From Orientia chuto str. Dubai (lineage in GTDB: Bacteria > Pseudomonadota > Alphaproteobacteria > Rickettsiales > Rickettsiaceae), in assembly GCF_000964595.1 (NCBI RefSeq), contig NZ_LANP01000005.1:1-52019 (forward strand): a DNA stretch of 52,019 bases. Reading direction: 5' to 3'. Positions 28,455-36,613 of this stretch are shown piece after piece (position 1 is the stretch's first letter; each line of letters starts with the position of its first letter). The notes below the pieces were generated by a model. It was not told the origin of the DNA. It worked only from the letters and a program-made list of their open reading frames with translations, and ran no database searches. The translations under genes were made by a program, and so were the position numbers.

Positions 28455-28731
28455 TCTGTAGGCTTATTGTATGTAATTTCTCCTTTTATTTCTTGAAGGA
28501 TTAGCTTAACAAAGGTTAGTCCTAATCCCAGTGCGTTATCTTGATTCTAATCCTTAAGGTACTATTTATTTTTTCTTCTACACTTGTTCCATTATCATGA
28601 ATTGTGAGTTGTAGTATTTTGTCTGGTATTACACTTAATTTTAGTATTTGTTTTGTAAGCTTTGGAAAGTCTCATTCTACTAAATATTGAAGTAATAATT
28701 GTACATTTTTTTGATACTTTTCGTTTTTCAT
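28455..28731 (-). pseudogene. sensor histidine kinase HATPase domain remnant
   Basis: On the minus strand, ATG 28731 opens MKNEKYQKNVQLLLQYLVE, then a stop, then FPKLTKQILKLSVIPDKILQ and LTIHDNGTSVEEKINS (an N-G box with DNG). After a frameshift comes NALGLGLTFVKLILQEIKGE, the G2 box. The phosphoacceptor domain is absent. RAGEs commonly carry histidine kinase cargo; this copy directly abuts the junction repeat, as does the short trace at 6725. Confidence 0.65.
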
Positions 28732-29017
28732 ATTAAGTTTTTAATCTCTAGAGAACATTATCTAACCCTAAATCTCAGATAACATCAGGTATACAGCAAT
28801 AATTTTATCAGTACATGCTTTCTTGTAATATTAAAATTTTGCATAATATTAAACACTGATGCGAAATTATCGCATTTATAAAGGTAGTTAGATTGACTAT
28901 TAGGATAGTCTACTTTGCAGAAAAGTACAAAATAAGTTATCTAAACATTATCGAACAAAATACTTAACAAATTTTAAAATATAATTAAAAATAGTTTCAT
29001 TTTATTAAGAAATTAAC
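28732..29017. other. upstream region of the tandem-repeat gene
   Basis: No gene is seen. There is a palindromic GATGCGAAATTATCGCATTT near 28859-28878 (ATGCGA and TCGCAT arms). The promoter of the repeat gene lies immediately after this stretch. Confidence 0.35.
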
Positions 29018-29045
29018 TTGACTCTGAATCGAGATATACTATATT
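29018..29045 (+). promoter_or_regulatory. candidate promoter of the tandem-repeat gene
   Basis: TTGACT at 29018-29023 and TATATT at 29040-29045 have a 16 bp spacer. Transcription would begin about 75 bases before the ATG at 29129. Confidence 0.45.
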
Positions 29046-29128
29046 AATTTTTATTGTTTATTTAGAAAATGAGTATCAGCGAGTGGTTTAATGGGGCTAT
29101 TATCTTAAACTAATAAATAGTCTGTAAT

Positions 29129-31887
29129 ATGAATCCACATACTAAAACAAAACAACAAACTGTTAGCTCTTTTGACAGATATTGTGATAAAAAATCTGAC
29201 TTTAAATCTTGTCCAAAAGCTACAAGTTTTTTCCGTAGCATGTTTGAGAAGTTCAATTACTCAGAAGATAATTTTGATTATGTGTTTGATTACTTTAAAA
29301 ATCCAGACAACTTAACAAAATTTAATGAACTAATTGAACCAGTTAAAATTCAGGTTAGTAGTATTCGTAGCATAATATTACTTCAAAATATTAATCATGA
29401 TAAATTAGTTACTTTGCAAGTAGTACTGCAACAATTATTGCTCAACGTAGAAAAATTAGAAACATTAAAAACATTAGGGATAAAATTTTCTAATATCTCC
29501 TGTATATTAAGTGGTACAGGAAATAATGCTCCAAAGGCTTTGGGAGAATTATTAAAGGCAATAGATGCTACAAAAAAATATTAGAAAAATTAAAAATACC
29601 ATTTTCTAGTATCTCAGGTATATTAGGTGGTGCAAGAAAAGATGCCCCAAAGGCTTTTGAAGAATTATTAAAAGCAATAGATGCTAACAAAAAAATATTA
29701 GAAAAATTAAAAATACCATTTTCTAATATCTCAGGTATATTACATAAGATAGGAAAAAATGCCCCAAAGGCTTTTGAAGAATTATTAAAAGCAATAGATG
29801 CTAACAAAAAAATATTAGAAAAATTAAAAATACCATTTTCTAATATCGCCAGTATATTACATGGTGCAGGAAAAAATGCCCCAAAGGCTTTTGAAGAATT
29901 ATTAAAAGCAATAGATGCTAACAAAAAAATATTAGAAAAATTAAAAATACCATTTTCTAATATCTCAGGTATATTAGCTGGTGCAATAAATAATGCCCCA
30001 AAGGCTTTTGAAGAATTATTAAAAGCAATAGATGCTAACAAAAAAATATTAGAAAAATTAAAAATACCATTTTCTAATATCTCAGGTATATTACATAAGA
30101 TAGGAAAAAATACCCCGAAGGTTTTTGAAGAATTATTAAAAGCAATAGATGCTAACAAAAAAATATTAGAAAAATTAAAAATACCATTTTCTAATATCTC
30201 AGGTATATTAAATGGTGCAGGAAATAATGCCCCGAAGGCTTTTGAAGAATTATTAAAAGCAATAGATGCTAACAAAAAAATATTAGAAACATCAGGAATA
30301 AAATTTTCTAATATCTCCAATATATTACATGGTGCAGGAAAAAATGCCCCAAAGGCTTTTGAAGAATTATTAAAAGCAATAGATGCTAACAAAGAAATAT
30401 TAGAAACATCAGGAATAAAATTTTCTAATATCGCCAGTATATTAAATGGTGCAGGAAATAATGCCCCGAAGGCTTTTGAAGAATTATTAAAAGCAATAGA
30501 TGCTAACAAAGAAATATTAGAAACATCAGGAATAAAATTTTCTAATATCGCCAGTATATTAAATGGTGCAGGAAAAAATGCCCCAAAGGCTTTTGAAGAA
30601 TTATTGAAAGCAATAGATGCTAACAAAGAAATATTAGAAACATCAGGAATAAAATTTTCTAATATCGCCAGTATATTAAATGGTGCAGGAAAAAATGCCC
30701 CAAAGGCTTTTGAAGAATTATTGAAAGCAATAGATGCTAACAAAGAAATATTAAGAACGTTACATCCTGATGTCCTCGATAAATTACGTAGTGAAGGAAA
30801 ATATATTCCAAAGGCTTTGGAAAAATTATTAAAGCAAAACCCTTGTATACTAAAAGATGATTATGATACTGCTATCGAGGAAAGCACTAGTAGTCAAACT
30901 AACATAATATATGTAATATATGCTGCACCAGATACAGATGTTGTTAACAACCAACCTTGCTTTACTGAAGCAAACGAAGGTTACCATAATGACAGCATTC
31001 AAGAGCTGCAAGTAGCCCAAGTTAGTCATGAAAATGCTATACAATATGAAGAACAGTTAGATCAGCAAGATTATAACTATGATAATTTAACTACATCAAG
31101 TGAAATTGTTAGTAATGAATATTATAATCAGATAGCAATGGTGAATAATGTAGCAGAATCTGCTAATCATAATATACCAATAATCAGCAACGATTTGCAG
31201 ACGACCATAATATTCCGTGATCACAAAGAGATATCTAATGATCCTGATATATCGCAACTATTAGACGATATTTACAAAGATAGTGGAGTAAAAAGAAAAT
31301 TAGATCAGTCAGAAGATTTTCATGTGCAGAAACATCATTGTAATTATGATAACTTATCAAGTAATACATTAGAAGATCCAGAAACCATAGGTGTTAATAA
31401 TAAAGATGATTATGATACTGCTATCGAGGAAAGCACTAGTAGTCAAACTAACATAATATATGCTGCGCTAGATACAAATGTTGTTAACAACCAACCTTGC
31501 TTTACTGAAGCAAACGAAGGCTACCATGATGACAGCATTCAAGAGCTGCAAGTAGCCCAAGTTAGTCATGAAAATGCTATACAACATGAATATTATAATC
31601 AGATAGCAATGGTGAATAATGTAGCAGAATCTGCTAATCATAATATACCAATAATCAACAACGATTTGCAGCAGACGACCATAATATTCCGTGATCACAA
31701 AGAGATATTTGATGATCCTAATATATCGCAACTATTAGATGATATTCACAAAGGTAGTGGAGTAAAAAGAAAGTTAGATCAGTCAGAAGATTTTTACGGG
31801 CAGAAACATCATTGTAATTATGATAACTTATCAAGTAATACATTAGAAGATCCAGAAATCATAGGTGTTAATAATATGTATGATTAA
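29129..31887 (+). CDS. 39-residue tandem-repeat protein, candidate TALE-like effector (one frameshift)
   Basis: ATG 29129 begins a ~120-residue helical N-terminal region. Eleven 39-residue repeats follow, then a ~370-residue acidic tail. The 29129 frame stops at 29584 because the first repeat lacks one A (GCTACAAAAAAAT where later repeats have GCTAACAAAAAAAT). The repeat frame is then open without a stop, and without any start codon until TTG 30604, to 31887. It is therefore one ~919-residue gene. Each repeat is helix FSNIASIL, a turn with a variable pair, then helix APKAFEELLKAIDANKEIL. In order the pairs are SG, GG, HK, HG, AG, HK, NG, HG, NG, NG, NG. Counting them as positions 12-13 aligns G15, K16, A18, L25 and L26 with TAL-effector repeats. 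Two KRKL motifs (31291-31302, 31765-31776) in the tail resemble nuclear localisation signals. No signal peptide or membrane helix is seen. DNA binding is inference; an mTERF-like or generic alpha-solenoid is the alternative. Confidence 0.75.
29480..30765 (+). repeat. 117 bp tandem repeat array, 11 units
   Basis: The period is exactly 117 bp (39 codons) from 29626 to 30679; the first step, 29510 to 29626, is 116 because of the lost base. Two sub-types occur: EKLKIPFSNISGIL in units 2-7 and ETSGIKFSNIASIL in the later units. The last full units are almost identical in DNA, showing recent duplication or gene conversion. Confidence 0.95.
30853..31404 (+). repeat. acidic tail module, copy 1
   Basis: It starts DDYDTAIEESTSSQTNIIY and ends near LSSNTLEDPETIGVNN. 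It contains a KRKL motif at 31291-31302 and a 23-residue stretch (about 31046-31114, EEQLDQQDYNYDNLTTSS) absent from copy 2. Confidence 0.9.
31405..31887 (+). repeat. acidic tail module, copy 2
   Basis: An in-frame duplication of 30853-31404 with scattered substitutions and a KRKL motif at 31765-31776. It ends the protein. Confidence 0.9.
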
Positions 31888-31982
31888 ATCTTACATTTAT
31901 TGTATAGATTTAATTTAGTATTTTAGGCAAGAGTAAGCTATGCAATAAAAAGTTGTAAATAACACATTAAAAACACATATAA

Positions 31983-32053
31983 AAAAAGCTCTGTAACAGT
32001 TATTATTACTGGTATTAATGCTTATTTTCTGCTATAATCTGTAGCAGAGATAT
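31983..32053. repeat. stem-loop element, copy 2
   Basis: AAAAAGCTCTG starts at 31983, with a degraded CAGAGATATTT partner near 32044. The interior (TTATTACTGGTATTAATGCT) matches copy 1 at 670-741. It lies about 20 bases before the dam remnant, so it may have been that gene's leader. Confidence 0.45.
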
Positions 32054-32068
32054 TTATAAGTAAAAATT

Positions 32069-32480
32069 GTGTCAGTAGCAACTGCTAATAAGCTTTTCCT
32101 GCATTGGGTTGGTAGTAAAAGGAGAATTATTAATACATTATTAGAGCATCTTACTTCAGGCTCATACTATAATTAAACCTGGTGGAGGTGCTTTTCAAGT
32201 TAAGCATCTTTTTAAAAAATGTTTTTTGTCTGATATTAATCTTGATTTAATTACCAGCTATCACGCTGTAAAAAAAGAATCCAGAAGAGGTTAATAGATT
32301 ACTGAATCTATATCACGAAACCCATTCAGAAAATTATTACTATAGAATAAATTATTATAGTAATGACCCTAGATATAACGGCAAAATTTATGTCCCTGAA
32401 AATTCTTTCGCGTTGAAGCAAAAATTTTTTGCTGGTAAGGCTTCTTCTTTGCCTTTTTTACTATACTCTGAAAATTTTTA
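32069..32480 (+). pseudogene. Dam-type DNA adenine methylase remnant
   Basis: Starting at a GTG, the frames read VSVATANKLFLHWVGSKRRI and INTLLEHLT. After a frameshift comes KPGGGAFQVKHLFKKCFLSD (former FVGGGA SAM-binding motif and ISDIN) with INLDLITSYHAVKK. After another shift comes NPEEVNRLLNLYHETHSENY, then NDPRYNGKIYVPENSFALKQ. The N-terminal half matches the Dam/M.DpnII family. The catalytic DPPY is not found. Typical RAGE cargo, inactive. Confidence 0.65.
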
Positions 32481-32850
32481 ATAAGTTTTATACACGGAGT
32501 ATTACGCCATTTAAGATTATTTTTAATTGTTGTCCTATTTTCAACCTCAATAAAACCAGCGTCTCTTAATTTTACTAGGCATTACCTAACCCTGCGTTGA
32601 CGAACATTTAACTTATCCTCAAAAAAAAGCTTATAACTCTCCTGTAATTCCTCTATATTGTTGTTATAATAGCGCTGCAGTCTAAATACTATGAATGATA
32701 GGAGTTGTTTAGAGGTTTTGCTTAAAGCTTTTCTATTATCTCCAATCAGATCCTTCCACTCTGCTGGTAAAAAATTATGTCATTATTGGCACTGTTATTT
32801 TTAGTAAAATTACAACTATTGGTTAAAATATTGCGTACTATATGCTGCAC
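32462..32850 (-). pseudogene. RAGE DnaA-like fragment, frameshifted copy
   Basis: It begins at GTG 32850, homologous to the GTG at 338 and 51103. A 22-base deletion at about 32771 destroys the frame in the FIGNFIPAEW region; a run of A at about 32620 is 3 longer, keeping frame. Unlike the 51103 copy it continues past the PC residues into IKLIKNFQ-like sequence, showing the gene once extended further. Confidence 0.7.
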
Positions 32851-33022
32851 TTTTTGCCTCCAAAAATACAGCTATAGCAGGTAGTTTTAGAATATTTTTA
32901 TAAATTATTCTAAAATTGTTATCAAAAGGTCAAATATAGGGAGCATAATCATTCTTATGCAAAACATATTTTTATCTTCATACTGATTCTATCTGCCTTA
33001 CAAGACCAGTTTTTCTATAGGC
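32851..33022 (-). repeat. 5' region of the DnaA-like fragment, copy 2
   Basis: The same upstream block as 339-517, including the 28 bp motif at 32920-32947 with one substitution in the core (GGTCAAATATA). Confidence 0.8.
32920..32947 (+). repeat. 28 bp GGTCGAATATA motif, copy 4 (variant)
   Basis: The core reads AAAAGGTCAAATATAGGGAG. Confidence 0.75.
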
Positions 33023-33095
33023 AATATTAAGATATAAATAAAACTAATAGATCTAGAGAAGTTTGTACCTCAAACCCTTATCTTACCGTTAAGTA

Positions 33096-33842
33096 CTAAG
33101 TGTATGCAATACAAAGTACAAATATACTTCTTGCTCCAGCACTTTTTAAAATTTTGCTGCATAAATTAACTGTTGTTCCAGTTGTAACAACATCATCTAG
33201 CAATATTATTTTTTTGTTTTTTATAATTTCTGGGTTATTAATTTTAAAACTTCCATTAATATTTTTAATACGATCTTTTTTGGCTAATTTAGTCTGAGAT
33301 TTAGTCCATTTATATTTGATCAATACGTTAGATTTCATAGGTAAATTAGCAACATTAGATAAATATTTACCTAAAACCTGTGCTTGATTATAACCACGTA
33401 ATAAAAGTTTAAATCTATGTATAGGTACTGGTATTATGTAATCTGCAGTTAAAATATCGCTTTGATAGCGTATATACAGTAATTGTGCTATCATCATTGC
33501 AATTAAAGGCTTATTATAATACTTGAAAGCATGAATAAAAAATTTGCTATTCTTGTCAAAAATCAATAACGCTCTTGCTAATTTATAATTAGGTTCAATA
33601 TAATAACATTTAAGACAGATTATACTACCACCGTAATCATAAGGTAGGGTTTTGCCGCATTTTTGACAAAATGGTAAAGTAACAAAGTTAATTTTGTTCC
33701 AGCAAGTTGAACATAATCCAGCTGGTAGAGAACTCTGAATAAGATGTAAGCATGTTAAGCACTTTTTTGGAAAAAAATAATCCAATAGTATTATTAACAA
33801 ATAGGTAATTATTTTTGACCAATATCTAATTAAAAAGAGCAT
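33096..33842 (-). CDS. comF: ComF-family phosphoribosyltransferase-like protein
   Basis: A 248-residue protein. An N-terminal Cys-rich zinc-binding region (CLTCLHLI; GLCSTCWNKI; FCQKCGKTLP; CLKCYY) covers ~30-80. A PRTase domain follows with YIIPVPIHRFKLLLRGYNQA (~137-156) and the PRPP loop ILLDDVVTTGTT (~214-225). It is a homologue of ComF/GntX; ComF helps single-strand DNA uptake in competent bacteria, but in Rickettsiales the role is unproven. Its start overlaps the end of miaA by 17 bases, so it is probably translated from the miaA message. Confidence 0.88.
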   Translation of the reverse strand: MLFLIRYWSKIITYLLIILLDYFFPKKCLTCLHLIQSSLPAGLCSTCWNKINFVTLPFCQKCGKTLPYDYGGSIICLKCYYIEPNYKLARALLIFDKNSKFFIHAFKYYNKPLIAMMIAQLLYIRYQSDILTADYIIPVPIHRFKLLLRGYNQAQVLGKYLSNVANLPMKSNVLIKYKWTKSQTKLAKKDRIKNINGSFKINNPEIIKNKKIILLDDVVTTGTTVNLCSKILKSAGARSIFVLCIAYT

Positions 33843-34860
33843 TATTTAATTGAATTTTATGAAACTCATCCATACTTACATAATGTAATACATGTCCATT
33901 AATGGATTGATTTCTAAACCAAGTCAATTGCCTTTTAGCATATTGTCTAATTTTCTGCTGAGCTATAGTTATAGCTTCATCAATAGTTAGTTTACCATTA
34001 AGATATGATATTATCTCATTAATACCTAGTGCTTTTTTAGCTGAAATGCTAATGTAGTCATAATAAGGTTTTATTTTAGCTATTTCTTCTATCAATTCTC
34101 CTTTAGTGGCTAGCTTAGAAAATCTTTGATTACAATTCTGATATAAAAGTTGTCTATCTGGTAATAGTATTAACTTCTTTACATTGAATTCTTTAAGTGG
34201 AGAAACTAGCTTAGAATTATAGTAACTAAAAATTGATCTATTAGTTTGTAACATAACTTCATAGGCTCTAATCATTCGTTGAGAATCATTTGAGCTAATA
34301 TAGAATTTGGAAATAGGATCTAAATCTACCAATTTTTGATAAAATTCTTGTTTACTTAATTTTTGATAAAGATTTTGTACTTGATCACGAATCTCACAGG
34401 TTATCTCAGGAATATAATGAATACCATAAACCAGCGCCTTAATATACATTCCACTGCCACCAACAATTATTATTTTTTTTTTAAGTACATTTATGACACT
34501 TCTGATAGCTTGACAAGCTTCTTGTACATACTGTGCTACTGAATATTTCCTGTTTGTTAAGCTTTTAATTACAGTTTTTTGTAGGTATTCATTACAATTA
34601 GAATTTATAACTTTAGAACTATTATTGTTGAAAAAATATTCAACTGCCTTGGAAGAGAAAATTGATATGTAATTATATAAATAGTGATCAATCTGCTGTT
34701 TTTCTATAATAGTAGGAGAAGCTGTAATTATTGGAATTTCCTTATATATTTGCATTGAATCAGCATTAATAATAACTCCATTAAATTTATAAGCTAATAA
34801 CATCGCTAGCTCAGATTTGCCACTTGCTGTAGGACCAGTAACTATAAATATATCTGTCAT
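33826..34860 (-). CDS. miaA: tRNA dimethylallyltransferase
   Basis: A 344-residue enzyme transferring dimethylallyl to N6 of A37 in tRNAs reading UNN codons. The P-loop GPTASGKSELAMLLA is at 9-23, DSMQIYKEIPIITASP at ~34-49, GGSGMYIKALVYGI at ~138-151 and the C-terminal RQYAKRQLTWFRNQ at ~306-319. An insertion relative to short homologues lies at ~75-105 (VEYFFNNNSSKVINSNCNEY). It is the first gene of a minus-strand pair with comF. Confidence 0.93.
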   Translation of the reverse strand: MTDIFIVTGPTASGKSELAMLLAYKFNGVIINADSMQIYKEIPIITASPTIIEKQQIDHYLYNYISIFSSKAVEYFFNNNSSKVINSNCNEYLQKTVIKSLTNRKYSVAQYVQEACQAIRSVINVLKKKIIIVGGSGMYIKALVYGIHYIPEITCEIRDQVQNLYQKLSKQEFYQKLVDLDPISKFYISSNDSQRMIRAYEVMLQTNRSIFSYYNSKLVSPLKEFNVKKLILLPDRQLLYQNCNQRFSKLATKGELIEEIAKIKPYYDYISISAKKALGINEIISYLNGKLTIDEAITIAQQKIRQYAKRQLTWFRNQSINGHVLHYVSMDEFHKIQLNNALFN

Positions 34861-35213
34861 TATTGATTATGTAGATTTAGTACTGTAAAATTCTAATTCA
34901 AGATTTAGTATAATACATTCAGAAATTTTTTCAGTTTAAAATAATAGATGGTTTTCAATATTCTAAAATGTTGAAAATTTTGATAATTTTTTTAATCTTG
35001 TATTAAAATATCTTTTTATCCTTTGTAAACTATTTTATTCACAATTTACCTCTCTAAAATTCTATATCTAATTTGTCCTAATCCAAAATTGAGGTCATAA
35101 AGGGGAAATAATAATTATTATAATAAGAAAAACAATCACAAGTTCAAGCCACTACTTATGGTATATGTGTAAGTTATTTTACTATAAAGTTTATATATTT
35201 AGTGCAAAGTTAT
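34861..35213. other. intergenic DNA with decayed repeat
   Basis: Bases 35018-35095 resemble 766-842 and end in CCAAAATTGAGGT, close to the IS982 terminal repeat seen at 17860-17875. An inverted repeat TTTTCAA/TTGAAAA lies at about 34952-34979. No gene. Confidence 0.4.
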
Positions 35214-35867
35214 TTATATAAAATTTTCTTTTTTTTTTACAGTTGCCTGTTGTGTAAAGTATGAAGTTCGATATTTTATGTTTAGTGATTTTATATAATA
35301 ATTAGTACTATGTAGGCTATTTTTAGCCATTATTCTTTTTGGCGTGTTAAATAAAACCATATTTAGTAGTTTTTGAGTTTCAGAATGCATAAGTTCAATT
35401 TTAACCTTTGTTACACCTTGACGTTTAAATCCTAATAATTCTGCACTGTAACTTGATACATCTAAAATTCTATGTTTCGCAAATGGACCACGATCATTTA
35501 CCATTAGAATTAAAGTGCGATTATTTTGCAGATTAGTTACTCTTATTATACTTGGCATAGGTAATATCTGATGAGCTGCTGTCAAATAAAGCGAATTAAA
35601 AGTATCAGAATTTGCAGTTTTACAATTTCCGCTCTTGCAATTATACCAAGATGCATAACCAACCTGCTGAAAATTTTTTGAAACTCGCTTAGGAATATAT
35701 ACTTTTCCATTTTTTTTATAAGGTTTACCTACCTTATAATGCCCCTCAGACATTATTGGTAATTTGACCTTATTAATTCGTATAGTTGAATTATTTTGGG
35801 CTGTAGTGTTTGTAGAAAAAGTAATACATAGTAATATACTTACAATAATCAAAACAAAAAGTCGCAT
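35214..35867 (-). CDS. rlpA: RlpA-like septal ring lytic transglycosylase
   Basis: A 217-residue protein with a signal peptide (RLFVLIIVSILLCITFSTNT, ~2-21) and a double-psi beta-barrel at ~70-160. The barrel reads QQVGYASWYNCKSGNCKTAN, LYLTAAHQILPMPSIIRVTN, LILMVNDRGPFAKHRILDVS and AELLGFKRQGVTKV. The catalytic Asp of VNDRGPF is present. The usual SWYG is SWYN, with a CKSGNC insertion that could form a disulfide. There is no lipobox and no C-terminal SPOR domain, so septal targeting may be lost. RlpA cleaves denuded peptidoglycan glycans, consistent with the minimal wall of Rickettsiales. Confidence 0.88.
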   Translation of the reverse strand: MRLFVLIIVSILLCITFSTNTTAQNNSTIRINKVKLPIMSEGHYKVGKPYKKNGKVYIPKRVSKNFQQVGYASWYNCKSGNCKTANSDTFNSLYLTAAHQILPMPSIIRVTNLQNNRTLILMVNDRGPFAKHRILDVSSYSAELLGFKRQGVTKVKIELMHSETQKLLNMVLFNTPKRIMAKNSLHSTNYYIKSLNIKYRTSYFTQQATVKKKENFI

Positions 35868-35964
35868 ATTTGCTTTTTTGATAAGACTATAACTTTAATT
35901 TCTATTATGAAAGAATTAAAAAAATACTAAATATATTCTAGTAAATGTTTTAATAAACACCTTA

Positions 35965-36489
35965 CTAACTAAATTTGTTAATAGTGTTTATTTTTCTTAA
36001 AGTTTGTATCAAATATAGCATTACGTATATACAAAAAGTTATTAATGATGCATATGCTAGCTTAAAAAGCCAATCTTTAAGTAATATTTCTAAAACCTTA
36101 TTAACTGAAAACCTATTCAACAAAGCAGTAGAAACAATTGCGCTATCAATTGGTGCCGCTATAGTAGCACTAATAAAGTTACTAACTAAAAACGACAATG
36201 CAAACTTTCTATGCAGAATATTGAATATATATGTGCTACAAAACAAGGACGTAATAATTGCTAAATAAGACCCTAAAAATAGAATATTAATGTTATACCA
36301 ATTCAATGCAACATTTCCTAGCACACACAGGGCAACGATACCAATCGTGTTAGCTGTATGATATTTTGCTATAAGATTAGTTATCAAGACTGACAATACA
36401 AATAAGAACGAGCAAATTATCAGCTTATTGGTAATATTCAATCCTAAGATACAAGTAAATAATCCTACTGGTAAAATTTGTGGCAACAT
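35965..36489 (-). CDS. VUT-family membrane protein, probable queuosine-precursor transporter type
   Basis: A 174-residue integral membrane protein with five or six hydrophobic helices and the segment SNFISATIAAPIDSAIVSTA, resembling the conserved Asp-containing helix of VUT/YhhQ transporters. I choose ATG 36489 because a TGGAG ribosome binding site sits 6 bases upstream; a longer TTG-start reading (36501) would place that site inside the gene. Transport of 7-deazaguanine precursors is inferred from the family only. An inverted repeat ATTGTTGATAACAAT at about 36506-36520 lies in the leader. Confidence 0.6.
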   Translation of the reverse strand: MLPQILPVGLFTCILGLNITNKLIICSFLFVLSVLITNLIAKYHTANTIGIVALCVLGNVALNWYNINILFLGSYLAIITSLFCSTYIFNILHRKFALSFLVSNFISATIAAPIDSAIVSTALLNRFSVNKVLEILLKDWLFKLAYASLITFCIYVMLYLIQTLRKINTINKFS

Positions 36490-36613
36490 AATTTTCTCCA
36501 AAAAATTGTTGATAACAATTTCATTGTCATTGTTATCATTAGATATACCTCAAAAATTATATTCTTGCAATATAGAATAGTTATACTTATATTATAGCTT
36601 ATTCTTATAGGGC

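Noticed and set aside
29568-30743. Long minus-strand ORF (391 codons) with perfect 39-residue repeats
   Set aside because: It is the antisense shadow of the 117 bp array. The period being a multiple of three keeps all frames regular; the plus frame has the N- and C-terminal extensions, a promoter and sensible helices.
29480-30765. Possible CRISPR array
   Set aside because: The repeats are contiguous 117 bp coding units without unique spacers, inside one ORF.
36505-36536. Riboswitch (for example preQ1) upstream of the VUT gene
   Set aside because: There is an inverted repeat around GATAAC, but no conserved preQ1 aptamer sequence could be recognised.
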